A stretch of 64,000 bases of DNA. Origin: Crocinitomicaceae bacterium. Lineage in GTDB: Bacteria; Bacteroidota; Bacteroidia; Flavobacteriales_D; Crocinitomicaceae. Both the position numbers and the translations under genes were made by a program. Positions 8,823 through 18,492 of the stretch are shown here, in pieces; the first letter of the stretch is position 1; each line of letters starts with the position of its first letter. The stretch is from positions 62,001-126,000 of the forward strand of contig JAQWYK010000034.1 of assembly GCA_029254025.1 (NCBI GenBank), in the 5' to 3' direction. Under the pieces are notes generated by a model, which made no database searches, had not been told where the DNA came from, and worked only from the letters and a program-made list of their open reading frames with translations.

Positions 8823-9917
8823 ATGAAAGTAAATCCAACATACAATACGAAAGAAGCCCTTCTTGAACTCTACAATAAACCATTATTGGAATTAGTTTTT
8901 GAAGCCGCCACAATCCATCGTCAATATCACAATTCAAGAGAGGTTCAAATGTCCTCTTTATTGAGCATTAAAACTGGAGGATGTCCTGAGGATTGTGGAT
9001 ATTGTCCGCAAGCAGCGCGCTACCATACCGATGTTGAAGCGCACAAATTAATGACTGTTGAATCTGTTGTAGAGCAAGCTAAAAATGCAAAAGCAAACGG
9101 ATCCTCCAGATTATGTATGGGTGCCGCATGGCGAGAAGTACGCGACAATAGAGATTTTGACAGTGTGGTTGAAATGGTTCAAGCTGTGAATGACCTCGAT
9201 ATGGAAGTATGTTGTACACTCGGAATGTTAAACGAGGAGCAAGCGAAACGATTGAAAAATGCAGGATTATTTGCCTACAATCACAACCTTGATTCTTCGC
9301 GAGAGTTCTACAAAGACATTATCTCAACTAGAGAATATGACAATCGCTTAGAAACCATAGAGAACGCACGAAAAGCGGGCATTACTGTTTGTTCTGGCGG
9401 TATTATAGGAATGGGAGAAGCCGTTGAAGACCGCGTAGGTATGTTGTTGAGCTACATGGAAATGGAAACTCCACCAGACTCAATTCCCATCAACGCACTG
9501 GTTGCAGTTGAAGGAACACCTCTCCAAGACCAAAAGCCTATTGAACAGTGGGAAATGATTCGCATGGTTGCCACAACTCGTATTGCCTTTCCTCAATCGG
9601 TTGTGCGTCTTTCTGCGGGTAGAACTAAAATGTCGATGGAAGCACAAGCACTTTGCTTCATGGCAGGAGCAGGAAGTATTTTCGCGGGTGATAAATTATT
9701 GACAACTCCGAACCCAGAATTCAATGAAGACAAAGAAATGTTCAATATTCTTGGATTAATCCCAAAAGAGCCATTTCAAGAAGGAGAGAAACCAGTTTCT
9801 CAACCAGACGCCATTATTGAAGAAAAAAAGAAAAAAGCTGCGGAGCGACAGCTCGCACTTGAAAGGGCACGTAAAGAAGGTTTCTCACCGAGAAAAGTAG
9901 TCTCTGTAGGTAAATAA
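8823..9917 (+). CDS. bioB: Biotin synthase
   Basis: A 364-residue radical SAM enzyme that inserts sulfur into dethiobiotin in the last step of biotin synthesis. The radical SAM [4Fe-4S] cluster cysteines are C54, C58 and C61 (GGCPEDCGYC). Other BioB hallmarks are visible: SSRLCMGAAWR, YNHNLDSS, and GRTKMSMEAQALCFMAGAGSIF near the [2Fe-2S] site. The last 50 residues are a charged tail longer than in E. coli, as is usual in Bacteroidota. Its stop codon overlaps the bioF start by one base, so the two are translationally coupled. No bioA or bioD lies in the window. Confidence 0.98.
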   Translation: MKVNPTYNTKEALLELYNKPLLELVFEAATIHRQYHNSREVQMSSLLSIKTGGCPEDCGYCPQAARYHTDVEAHKLMTVESVVEQAKNAKANGSSRLCMGAAWREVRDNRDFDSVVEMVQAVNDLDMEVCCTLGMLNEEQAKRLKNAGLFAYNHNLDSSREFYKDIISTREYDNRLETIENARKAGITVCSGGIIGMGEAVEDRVGMLLSYMEMETPPDSIPINALVAVEGTPLQDQKPIEQWEMIRMVATTRIAFPQSVVRLSAGRTKMSMEAQALCFMAGAGSIFAGDKLLTTPNPEFNEDKEMFNILGLIPKEPFQEGEKPVSQPDAIIEEKKKKAAERQLALERARKEGFSPRKVVSVGK

Positions 9918-10999
9918 TGACCTCCTTTCCAACACGGCTAATAAAAAAACTTGAAGAACGCTCGGAGGCGGGAAACTTGCGTAAATTAGCCGTACGTGAT
10001 GAAGGAATCGATTTTTACTCGAATGACTACTTAGGACTTTCTAGTTACGAAACCACAGCTCAGACGAGCGCATATAGCTTTAGTCCAGGAAGCTCTCGAC
10101 TTATTGCTGGAACAACCAACGAACACCTCTCCTTAGAGCGTAAGTTCGCCCAGCAATTTACCCACGAAGCAGCACTCTTATTTATCAGCGGCTATTCTGC
10201 GAATTGTGGATTATTCTCTGCCATTGGCCTGAAAGACACCGTTTTTGTTTACGATGAATTTATCCATGCGAGCATCAAAGATGGATTACGTTTATCTTTT
10301 TCTAAGTCATTTAGCTTTAAACACAATGATTTAGGGGATGCAGAACGACTCCTGAAAAAATTCAAAGGACAACACGTTTTCATTGTTGTAGAATCTTTAT
10401 ATTCTATGCATGGTGATTTTGCCCCATTAAAGGAAATCGCACGTTTAGCCCAGGAATATGGCGTGGATTGGATAGTCGATGAAGCACATACCGGGGGCCT
10501 GTTTGGGAAAGGAGGCTACTGCGATTACTTATCCATTGAACCTCTGCCCATCGCCCGTATTGTAACGTTTGGCAAAGCCTATGGTAGTTCCGGAGCGTGT
10601 GTTTTGAGCTCTCAATTAGTCATCGATTACCTCATCAATTTCTCGCGTCCATTCATTTACACAACAGCACTTAGCTTGAATCACGTAAAGGAACTCGAAG
10701 AAAAAGTTATTCACTCAGACCTTAGCCAACGTCAGCAGCAACTGCAGGAAAACATTTCTTACTTTCGCGCACAATTTAAACAAAACGGGATGATTTCTGC
10801 TCCCACTTCCCCCATCCAAACGCTGCATATAGGTGATGCACTAGCAGCAAAATTGAGCGAACAGGAATGTGAAAAAAACGGGATTCATATAAAAGCAATA
10901 TTAGCACCAACAGTCCCTAAAGGTGCTGAGTCTTTGCGTATTTCAATGCATAGTTTTAATACACGAAAAGAAATCGATCAATTACTACAATTCCTTTAG
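9917..10999 (+). CDS. bioF: 8-amino-7-oxononanoate synthase (PLP-dependent aminotransferase fold)
   Basis: A 360-residue alpha-oxoamine synthase-family enzyme. Conserved features: FYSNDYLGLSS at the N-terminus, GSSRLIAGTTNEHLSLE, VDEAHTGGLFG (cofactor Asp), and FGKAYGSSGA with the PLP-binding Lys near 220. It condenses pimeloyl-ACP/CoA with alanine. Alpha-oxoamine synthases include close relatives (Kbl, serine palmitoyltransferase), but the direct coupling to bioB supports BioF. It is somewhat shorter than the E. coli protein, but the core is complete. Confidence 0.93.
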   Translation: MTSFPTRLIKKLEERSEAGNLRKLAVRDEGIDFYSNDYLGLSSYETTAQTSAYSFSPGSSRLIAGTTNEHLSLERKFAQQFTHEAALLFISGYSANCGLFSAIGLKDTVFVYDEFIHASIKDGLRLSFSKSFSFKHNDLGDAERLLKKFKGQHVFIVVESLYSMHGDFAPLKEIARLAQEYGVDWIVDEAHTGGLFGKGGYCDYLSIEPLPIARIVTFGKAYGSSGACVLSSQLVIDYLINFSRPFIYTTALSLNHVKELEEKVIHSDLSQRQQQLQENISYFRAQFKQNGMISAPTSPIQTLHIGDALAAKLSEQECEKNGIHIKAILAPTVPKGAESLRISMHSFNTRKEIDQLLQFL

Positions 11000-11002
11000 C
11001 TT

Positions 11003-11413
11003 ATGGAACTAGAAAACGAACAACCACTGCATATTCGAATTAAAAGAACACAACGTGCATCCAGAACAACGGGATTACTTTTCGTGATAACAGCACTCGT
11101 AAGCTTTGTACTCGGCTGTTTTTTTATTATTACCTCTTCAGACGTTCGATTTTTATCCGAATTCTATGTTGTGATGGGAATACTATTATTTATACTAACA
11201 GCAATCGTATTAGTTCCGGGGCTTCAATTTTTAAAATTCAGTGAGAATAAAATAATCACTTCTGAAGGCAGCTCGATCAATTATCGTTTCAAGACCTTTC
11301 GCAATTCACTTATTTATTTGTGTGTCATTTTTGGAATTGCAGCAGTAATCTCCTTTATAGGAGGTTCCGCTATTTTCCTGGAGGAAGTTACACGGAATTT
11401 TAGACAATATTAG
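11003..11413 (+). CDS. Small membrane protein of unknown function, three predicted helices
   Basis: 136 residues starting 3 bp after bioF. There is a short charged N-terminus, then two adjacent hydrophobic helices (about 24-47 and 52-77), a soluble segment of about 25 residues, and a third helix (about 102-126). I recognise no catalytic motif. Its layout matches that of the next gene, which suggests an ancient duplication. The tight spacing implies co-transcription with bioBF, but no role in biotin metabolism can be claimed. Confidence 0.7.
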   Translation: MELENEQPLHIRIKRTQRASRTTGLLFVITALVSFVLGCFFIITSSDVRFLSEFYVVMGILLFILTAIVLVPGLQFLKFSENKIITSEGSSINYRFKTFRNSLIYLCVIFGIAAVISFIGGSAIFLEEVTRNFRQY

Positions 11414-11414
11414 A

Positions 11415-11849
11415 ATGGAAATATTAGATCAAGATATTGAGAGAGATGACAACGAATTGCACAATACACAAGTCGTTCAGATTAAAGGAGTTTCCATTAG
11501 TTCGAGAATCTTAGGCATCATCTTTTTGATATTAGGTACAGGTGGTGTGTTAATGGCAGCCAGCTTTTTTCTGCGCTACAACAGGTATATTGATCGAGGA
11601 TGGGTGGATGATATTTCCCTCGAACTAGAACCAATTACGCTTTTTGGTTTAGGCGGGCTGTTAGCAGTTGTTACCGGATTTTTCTTTTTTAAGTCCGGCA
11701 TAAAAAGCGCTAGAGACATCCGACAGCTCAGAAATTTATCCGACAACACCTTAGTACTATGGAATAAGTCACTAATGATGATGTCATTGACTATAAGTTT
11801 TATTGTACTCTTCATTCTATATTTAATTGTTCAATACGGAATTGATTAA
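11415..11849 (+). CDS. Small membrane protein of unknown function, probable paralogue of the preceding gene
   Basis: 144 residues starting 1 bp after the previous stop. It has a soluble N-terminus of about 30 residues, helices at about 32-54 and 74-94, a basic linker (KSGIKSARDIRQLR), and a last helix at about 120-141. The order of helices and linker copies that of the neighbour at 11003, with weak residue similarity. Function unknown. Confidence 0.7.
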   Translation: MEILDQDIERDDNELHNTQVVQIKGVSISSRILGIIFLILGTGGVLMAASFFLRYNRYIDRGWVDDISLELEPITLFGLGGLLAVVTGFFFFKSGIKSARDIRQLRNLSDNTLVLWNKSLMMMSLTISFIVLFILYLIVQYGID

Positions 11850-11887
11850 TCCCAAATGCTTAAATTAGCCATCTAACATACACTAGC

Positions 11888-12877
11888 ATGAAAACAAGAA
11901 CTTTCGGATTAAGTATCTTATTCGTCGCTATGGCAACACTAAACGCCTGTGCACCGGTTTATAAATGTGGAGAAGATCGCCCAACTGGAAATCTTCCTGG
12001 AGGGAATAGACTTATTGCAGTAGTTGAAGAACGCGACGCATTGTGCGATGAGGTCAAAATAAAAGACGAGGAAAACAGATTTTTATTAAAAAAAAATCAG
12101 TCGCTTGCTTTTATGAATGACAGCTTGGTTTTGCGGAACAATGAACTAGTTGGTGAATATGCAGAATTGCAAGGCGAATACAACACGTTGAATACGAAGC
12201 ACGCAGAGCTCAAGAAAGAACACATCAATTTAGGCGAGCGATACTCCGCCATGATGTCTGACAACTTTCAACGAGGATATTATTATGAAGAACAGTTAAA
12301 AAATAGAGAGGCCAAAATTGCTCAACGCGAACGAGAGCTTGCTGAAGGAGAGCGCCGAATCAAAGAACTCGAACGAATCATTGCACGTCAAAACTCTATT
12401 GCAAAACGTTTGAACCAGTTACTACGAGATGCCTTACTTGGGTTCAAAGCCGACGAATTGACAATAGAAATCAAACAAGGAAAGGTATACGTATCCATGT
12501 CAGATAAACTGATGTTCAAATCAGGAAGTGCTGAGGTAGAGTCTAAAGGAAAAGAAGCTCTTACGATTTTAGGTCGTGTTTTGAATGCCAACCCAGAATT
12601 TGAAATTTCTGTGGAAGGTCACACAGACAATGTTCCGATTACGAATAGCAAGATTTACAAAGACAACTGGGATTTAAGTGTCGCACGTGCTACATCAATG
12701 GTTCGTTTGCTTACTGACACTCATCGTGTAGACCCGTTACGCGTAACTGCTTCAGGTCGAGGGGAATACAGCCCTAAAGCAACGAATAGCACTGCTGTAG
12801 GTAGAGCACAAAACAGAAGAACAGAAATCATTCTTTCCCCAAAATTGGAAGAGTTGATGATGTTGATTGGTGAGTAA
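11888..12877 (+). CDS. OmpA/MotB-family peptidoglycan-binding lipoprotein with coiled coil
   Basis: A 329-residue protein. The signal peptide ends in a lipobox (ATLNAC, Cys21), so it should be lipid-anchored in the outer membrane. Residues of about 50-170 form a long charged coiled coil with heptad-like repeats. The C-terminal domain (about 185-320) is OmpA-like: FKSGSAEVESKG, EISVEGHTDNVPI, then SVARATSMVRLL and GRAQNRRTEIIL. It would bind diaminopimelate in peptidoglycan and tether the outer membrane to the wall. It has no OmpA beta-barrel. A 38-bp gap follows the small membrane genes, so it could share their transcript. Confidence 0.9.
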   Translation: MKTRTFGLSILFVAMATLNACAPVYKCGEDRPTGNLPGGNRLIAVVEERDALCDEVKIKDEENRFLLKKNQSLAFMNDSLVLRNNELVGEYAELQGEYNTLNTKHAELKKEHINLGERYSAMMSDNFQRGYYYEEQLKNREAKIAQRERELAEGERRIKELERIIARQNSIAKRLNQLLRDALLGFKADELTIEIKQGKVYVSMSDKLMFKSGSAEVESKGKEALTILGRVLNANPEFEISVEGHTDNVPITNSKIYKDNWDLSVARATSMVRLLTDTHRVDPLRVTASGRGEYSPKATNSTAVGRAQNRRTEIILSPKLEELMMLIGE

Positions 12878-13022
12878 TATTTGATAAGACATCGCAAATT
12901 GGAAAGTCAAAAATTAGGAAGGCGATTATTATTTACTACTAGCCGTGTCTTCTTATCGTAGCGTTGTTCAAACTTATAGCCCGAAACTATTTAGGAGCTA
13001 GAGTAAGCTGTTACGAAAAAAA

Positions 13023-14111
13023 TCACATATCAAAAGACTTCCCGTCTTTAAAGAAGATAAAGTTACCTCGATTCACTTGAACACGAACAGTGGTACCATT
13101 CACTTCAAATGGCGCATTTGGCAGATTTGAAATAACCTTAACTTCACCATTCGCAAACATAGAAACTCCCCCATTGAGATTTCTAAAAGCGACAATTCCA
13201 TCACGAATTTTATATTCTTCGGGAATGTAGTTGGCTATTTCATATTTCTGTTTGCCATCAAAAGCAAAAAACAAACCTGCCTCATTCCAAACAACTGTAT
13301 TTCTAAACACCTCGTACGAACGTGCGGAATAGTTACTCAACTCAATCACTTCATTGTTCATATAACAGAGCAGCTGATCATTTAAATCTCTATACACAAC
13401 AAGGTCATTCCCTGCTTTATAATCCCGAATTTGAATGCTTTCAACGTCAACGATTTCCTTCGCCTGAACCACCGCAAAAGATTGATTAAAAGGATCGTTA
13501 AATGCTACTTTATTTCCGCCAGTTGAATACTTTACAACGTCATTAATAACACCGATTTCTAGGATTCGTCCTGCTACAAACGCATAGTGTACATTTCCAT
13601 TCCCTTCAAAAGCAACCGTGTTACTCCCCACCGCAGCCGGAAAAATAGGAGGCCCTACAGTTCTGTAAAGTTCATAAATGCTATCTTGATAATATACTCG
13701 AATGGCATTCTCCATTAAATCCTCGAACACTACAAGACTATCTGACACAACGTAATTACGACCGAAGCGTGTCAACGTACGCTTCTTTCCGTTGTCCCAA
13801 ACATTTAAAATGGGGCCTGTATTCCATGCCGCAATGTGATAACCAATTTGATAACTACTCGCCATATTTGAAAGCATTTCTTTTTGCCTTCCATCATAGA
13901 TAAATAAGTCATTTTTGTTGTCGATGTAAGCGATAATTTTTTCTGAATAGTTGACATCAACAGGAGGCAGAAATTCTACCTGGCGGGAAAAACCATTTTC
14001 AAAACTTCGCATGTAGCCAACGTTATCCATGTATGGAAACACGTCTTGTCCAACTACTGCAAAGGGAAAAAACACACTTATTAAAATAACCTTTATCAAT
14101 CCGTTGCTCAT
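13023..14111 (-). CDS. Exported repeat protein, possibly a beta-propeller; function unknown
   Basis: A 362-residue protein with a signal peptide (1-21, ending FAVVGQ). The rest holds about seven degenerate blocks of some 45 residues with the pattern VxYxDxxxxLxxYxNG followed by a Y-x-V/I-x(3-5)-VAW strand (for example DLVVYRDLNDQLLCYMNN, then NTVVWNEAGLFFAFDGK). This repeat suggests a propeller or stacked beta-blades. There is no T9SS tail and no catalytic motif. It lies downstream of the subtilase gene behind a terminator-like hairpin. Confidence 0.65.
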   Translation of the reverse strand: MSNGLIKVILISVFFPFAVVGQDVFPYMDNVGYMRSFENGFSRQVEFLPPVDVNYSEKIIAYIDNKNDLFIYDGRQKEMLSNMASSYQIGYHIAAWNTGPILNVWDNGKKRTLTRFGRNYVVSDSLVVFEDLMENAIRVYYQDSIYELYRTVGPPIFPAAVGSNTVAFEGNGNVHYAFVAGRILEIGVINDVVKYSTGGNKVAFNDPFNQSFAVVQAKEIVDVESIQIRDYKAGNDLVVYRDLNDQLLCYMNNEVIELSNYSARSYEVFRNTVVWNEAGLFFAFDGKQKYEIANYIPEEYKIRDGIVAFRNLNGGVSMFANGEVKVISNLPNAPFEVNGTTVRVQVNRGNFIFFKDGKSFDM

Positions 14112-14124
14112 ATCCCAAAATTAA

Positions 14125-14151
14125 CAAAAAAGGTGCCCAAAAATGGACACC
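14125..14151 (-). terminator. Intrinsic terminator after the 527-residue subtilase gene
   Basis: On the minus strand an 8-bp stem GGTGTCCA/TGGGCACC (14144-14151 with 14132-14139, one G.T pair, 4-nt loop) is followed by six Ts (14126-14131). It lies 29 bp past the subtilase stop codon. Confidence 0.75.
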
Positions 14152-14180
14152 TCTTAAAATTCACTTTCTCAATTATAGAA

Positions 14181-15764
14181 TTACTTTCCCGCAGAACGTT
14201 CCTCAGCTAACTTCACAGCTGCTAATACATTGACAACTTTACCTGTCGCGGAGAGCGTCTTAAACTTAACCATATCCCCGGTACCTGGCTGTGCTTGATC
14301 AGTTTCTGCAAAATCATCTCCTGCATCTAAAATCACTTGACGAATTTCAACCATAGACAAATTAGGGAAATATCCTTTCAACAATGCAGCTACACCTGAA
14401 ACCATTGGCGCTGCCATTGAAGTACCTTGTAACTCTTGGTAATTATTGTCCGGAACAGTATTATAGATTTCAGCACCAGGTGCAAAAATATCAACACGTG
14501 TAGTACTGTAGTTTGAAAAACCAGCAGCTAGACTACCGTCGTGGTTTCTCGTTGAAGCACCAATTGACAAATAGTTCGTAAACGGTACGTTTTGAAATGG
14601 GAACATATTCGCTGGATAGTTAGGATATTCATCCAAATTTTGACCAGAATTACCTGCAGCATGCACAAATAATACATCATTCTCTTCTGCATAACGCAGC
14701 GCGTTATATACTTCCTCTGGAAGTTGAGCATACGCCTTACCGAAAGAAGCATTGATTACTTTTGCTCCATTATCTACTGCATAACGAATTGCTAAAGCGA
14801 TGTCTTTGTCGAACTCGTCACCATCTGGAACTGCGCGTAATGACATTAACAATACATTATTAGCCACACCGTCTCCACCGATTTTATTTCCGCGAACAGC
14901 GCCAATAATTCCTCCAACGTGTGTGCCATGTAACGCATCAGTCCCCTCTACATCACTATTTCCATAGTTCAAGTCCGACAAATCCATATAGTCATCTCCG
15001 ATGATTGCTCGCTCCTCAAAATCTACGTTGTGATGGTGATCGACCATTGATTGAACTGCTTTGGCTTGCTCTTCCATCATTGGAGCAAACTCTCCGCTTA
15101 AGATCATTTTCCCTAATTCAACGTATTGGCGCTCCTGATCGTTCGAAGGCTTAAACTTTTTCAAGTCCTTTTCAGTAAAATCTTCTTTATCCAACATATT
15201 TGCAACCATGCCTTTCAGCATTGGCTCCATAGCCCCCATTTGGCTAATTTGCTCAAGAACTCCTTTATATTGTTCCAAGTTACCTTCCACCTCTTCCTTC
15301 AACTCAAGGAATAATTCGTAATCTTTACGGTCACCCTCTGCCACAGACTCTGCATTTTCTACTGACTCAAAACGTGGCTTCAACTTCGCGTAAATACGAG
15401 TTGCTTCTAAACGTGCGGGGCCCAAGTTGGTTCCATCAGAATTACCGAGAAAGTTCCAGCCGTGGATATCATCAATGTATCCATTCCCGTCATCGTCGAT
15501 TCCATTCCCAGCGATTTCTTTGGTATTGGTCCAAATGCGACCTTGCAGGTCTTCATGTTCGATATCAATTCCTGAATCAATTACCGCTACAACAACTGTT
15601 TCTGCTGTATTCTTCTTGAGGTACTTGTACGCATTTTCGGTCGACATTCCTGTTTTATCTGAGTTGTACCAATTCAATACATCTTTGTCAACTTGTGCAG
15701 TGGCTGTACTAAAGTAAGTACCAATCAACGCAGGTAAAATAATTCTTAAGGCTATTTTTCTCAT
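14181..15764 (-). CDS. S8 family serine peptidase (subtilase) with a long insert, no T9SS tail
   Basis: A 527-residue exported protease with a signal peptide (1-23, ending STATAQ). The subtilisin triad is complete: Asp63 in AVIDSGID, His279 in HGTHVGG, Ser449 in GTSMAAP; the oxyanion Asn is N372. More than 200 residues separate Asp and His, against about 35 in subtilisin. They contain a Glu/Lys-rich helical insert (about 115-245) that could act as an internal lid or binding module. The protein ends soon after the catalytic domain, so it is probably periplasmic or leaves by another route. Related single-domain subtilases are common in Flavobacteriales. Confidence 0.92.
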   Translation of the reverse strand: MRKIALRIILPALIGTYFSTATAQVDKDVLNWYNSDKTGMSTENAYKYLKKNTAETVVVAVIDSGIDIEHEDLQGRIWTNTKEIAGNGIDDDGNGYIDDIHGWNFLGNSDGTNLGPARLEATRIYAKLKPRFESVENAESVAEGDRKDYELFLELKEEVEGNLEQYKGVLEQISQMGAMEPMLKGMVANMLDKEDFTEKDLKKFKPSNDQERQYVELGKMILSGEFAPMMEEQAKAVQSMVDHHHNVDFEERAIIGDDYMDLSDLNYGNSDVEGTDALHGTHVGGIIGAVRGNKIGGDGVANNVLLMSLRAVPDGDEFDKDIALAIRYAVDNGAKVINASFGKAYAQLPEEVYNALRYAEENDVLFVHAAGNSGQNLDEYPNYPANMFPFQNVPFTNYLSIGASTRNHDGSLAAGFSNYSTTRVDIFAPGAEIYNTVPDNNYQELQGTSMAAPMVSGVAALLKGYFPNLSMVEIRQVILDAGDDFAETDQAQPGTGDMVKFKTLSATGKVVNVLAAVKLAEERSAGK

Positions 15765-15882
15765 ATTTTATTAATTACATGTTCATTCCACATAAACAAA
15801 ATTGCACTTTTCATCGAAATAAAAAAATAAATATCGTACATTTAATTGATTTTTATCCGCTATTGGTTTAAATTGATTACAA

Positions 15883-18438
15883 ATGGTATACCAGAGACTT
15901 CTTGTATGTTTCACTTTCCTTACACTATGGGCTAAGCAGCTTGTATTCTGTCAATTTACGGGATTGGGGTATGAACAATCCATAAGTTCCTACTCTGATC
16001 AAATTAGTACTGCACTTCCCTATTCCGAGGAGCATTTAGCACTATTAGAGCGCTACAACATTTCTCCAAAATATGCTACTCCAGATTGGATTTATTTCAA
16101 CCTATCAAAAAGTCAAATCACTGAACTGCGTTCACTCGAAGAGTTCAGTCAGGTCTATTTCGAATATGCACCACCGACATTACTGGATGACTCCGCACGC
16201 GTGATGCATCAAGTGGATGAGGTCCATGCTGGATTATTCCCATTACCTGAGGGATACACTGGGAAAGATGTAATCGTAGGAATTGTTGATGCTGGACTCG
16301 ACCATAATCATCCTGATTTTATCGACCCTAATGGAGTCAAACGACTTATCCGCTATTGGGATCAAGCCATTTATTCACCTAACAATCCACCACAACCATA
16401 CAATTATGGTCAGTTATGGACCGAGCAAGACATTCTAAACGGCACGATCACCTCGACAGAGACCAGTGTTGGACATGGAACAACCGTTACAGGAATTGCG
16501 ACGGGTAACGGACTTGGTAACGGACGTAACAAAGGAATCGCACCTGATTGCAAAATTATCGCTGTAAAATCAGACTTCACGCGACCCAATTGGACGCTCA
16601 CTGTAGCGGATGCGTGTGACTTTATTTTCAAAGTCGCAGACACCTTAGGAATTCCAGCGGTCGTGAATTTAAGTTTGGGAACCTATTTGGGGAGTCACGA
16701 TGCCCTTGACCCAGCAGGACAAGCAATAGATGCCATGTTGGATAGTAAATCCGGAAGAGTCGTGGTGTGTGCAGCTGGAAATTCAGGGTTTGTAGACAAG
16801 TACCATGTGCGGAACCCAGCCATCAATGCAAACACCTCCTTTGTTTGGTTCAAGAATAATCCTTCTGGTTCACTTGGTGCCAATACCATTTATTTTGATG
16901 TGTGGTCTGACTTACCTGAAGCGAATTATTTTTATTCGTTTGGGGCAAATCTACCCAATGGCACATTTGCCGAGCGCGGAACAAGTGGTATTCATTATGC
17001 CCAAAACAATCTAGGGGGAGAAGTTCGTGACACGATCTACAATTCCTCCGGACAACGAATAGCGACTATCAAGGCTTACCCTAGGGTTGTAGGGAGCAAT
17101 TACAACCTGGCCGTACTATTTAACACCGTTGATTCTACGAATTATAACTTCAGCTTTAAAACATCAGGATCAGGAAACTATGACTTATGGTCAGGTTCCT
17201 TTATCGGTTACAACAGTATTGTACAAGAAATCCCGGTAATCCCATTTTACCCTCCTATTGCTTATTATGTGCTACCAGACTCCTCACAAAGCATTGTTTC
17301 CTCTTGGAATTGCTCCGAAAAGGTGGTTTCCGTTGGTAACTTGCGTGCGCGTCTTGGGCACATTAATAAAAACAATGACCAATATTACCCTGCCGAGATG
17401 ACTACCCCAGGAAAAATTGGAAGAACCTCGAGCCGCGGTCCAACGCGAAAAGGGTATGTAAAGCCTGATATATGCGCTGGAGGTGACGTAACCCTTGCTG
17501 CAGGAACGGCTACAATATTAAATAATCCTGCAAACAACAGTAGAATTGATCAAGCAGGACTACATATTCGGAATGGAGGAACGAGCATGGCTTCTCCTGT
17601 GGTGGCGGGAACTGCTGCCCTATTTCTAGAAAATTGTCAACTCGGAAACTGGGAAGACTTTAAATCCGTTCTCATCGCAACGGCAGTGCAAGACTCATTT
17701 ACTAGTAACCTTCCTAACGAAACGTATGGTAATGGAAAATTGAATGCCTTTGATTTGATGAGTATACTTGTTAAACCACTGACCATTTTTGGGGATTCCA
17801 TCCTGTGCGCACAACCCCAACTCTTTGGCTCTTTCCCTCCAATGACAACCTACAGTTGGTCGAATGGCGACACTACACAAAATGCGCTTGCAGTAGATAC
17901 CGGTTACCTTTTCTTATTTGCAGAAAATGAAGCTGGATGCAATTCTTATTCCGACACTGTATTGATTACGCAAGGTTCTGTTCCTCCCACCCCTGCGATA
18001 ATACAAATCGATGGTGCATTAGTTGCCTCCAATGGCCAAAATATACAATGGTATTACAACGATAACCCTTTGGTGAATGACACGAATCAATTAATTTTCC
18101 CAGACCAATATGGTTTTTACAGTGTTTCATTTACTAGCCTAGATGGTTGCACCTCTTATTCTAATGCCTTTAATTGGACGGCACTTTCTTTGGAAAGTCA
18201 AAAAACGGAGGAACTATCTCTTTATCCGAATCCTACTACAGGAAGTATAACCATCGAAGGAAATGAACCCATCCGCAATATCGAAATTTGGAATTATACA
18301 GGGAAGAATTTATCCCGAATTGAAACCAATACAGAGAAGAAAGTTACTGTTTCTATTGAAGACCTATCTCCTGGAGCCTATTTTGTTAAAATACAGCTAA
18401 ATTCATCGATAAAAATGATGAAGTTAATCAAACAATGA
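15883..18438 (+). CDS. S8 family serine peptidase secreted by T9SS
   Basis: An 851-residue protein with an N-terminal signal (about 1-23) and a pro-region to about 125. The subtilase domain has Asp136 (GIVDAGLDHNHPDF), His198 (GHGTTVTG), oxyanion Asn300 (AAGNSG) and Ser568 (GTSMASP). About 270 residues between Asn300 and Ser568 hold a beta-rich insertion typical of the C5a-peptidase-like group. Ig-like segments follow (about 620-770). The last 75 residues form a T9SS type A tail (LSLYPNPTTGSITIEG, then LSPGAYFVKI). It should be a surface-bound or released protease. It is divergent from the neighbouring subtilase gene. Confidence 0.92.
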   Translation: MVYQRLLVCFTFLTLWAKQLVFCQFTGLGYEQSISSYSDQISTALPYSEEHLALLERYNISPKYATPDWIYFNLSKSQITELRSLEEFSQVYFEYAPPTLLDDSARVMHQVDEVHAGLFPLPEGYTGKDVIVGIVDAGLDHNHPDFIDPNGVKRLIRYWDQAIYSPNNPPQPYNYGQLWTEQDILNGTITSTETSVGHGTTVTGIATGNGLGNGRNKGIAPDCKIIAVKSDFTRPNWTLTVADACDFIFKVADTLGIPAVVNLSLGTYLGSHDALDPAGQAIDAMLDSKSGRVVVCAAGNSGFVDKYHVRNPAINANTSFVWFKNNPSGSLGANTIYFDVWSDLPEANYFYSFGANLPNGTFAERGTSGIHYAQNNLGGEVRDTIYNSSGQRIATIKAYPRVVGSNYNLAVLFNTVDSTNYNFSFKTSGSGNYDLWSGSFIGYNSIVQEIPVIPFYPPIAYYVLPDSSQSIVSSWNCSEKVVSVGNLRARLGHINKNNDQYYPAEMTTPGKIGRTSSRGPTRKGYVKPDICAGGDVTLAAGTATILNNPANNSRIDQAGLHIRNGGTSMASPVVAGTAALFLENCQLGNWEDFKSVLIATAVQDSFTSNLPNETYGNGKLNAFDLMSILVKPLTIFGDSILCAQPQLFGSFPPMTTYSWSNGDTTQNALAVDTGYLFLFAENEAGCNSYSDTVLITQGSVPPTPAIIQIDGALVASNGQNIQWYYNDNPLVNDTNQLIFPDQYGFYSVSFTSLDGCTSYSNAFNWTALSLESQKTEELSLYPNPTTGSITIEGNEPIRNIEIWNYTGKNLSRIETNTEKKVTVSIEDLSPGAYFVKIQLNSSIKMMKLIKQ

Positions 18439-18459
18439 TGTCAGTTTCCTGAATCTTTC

Positions 18460-18467
18460 TATTTTTG
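18460..18467 (+). promoter_or_regulatory. TAnnTTTG -7 box for the DUF5606-like gene
   Basis: TATTTTTG is an exact match to the -7 consensus. It lies 25 bp before the ATG at 18493, inside the 54-bp gap after the subtilase gene. This suggests independent transcription. Confidence 0.5.
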
Positions 18468-18492
18468 GTGGCTAGAAAAAAAAAATAAGTTT

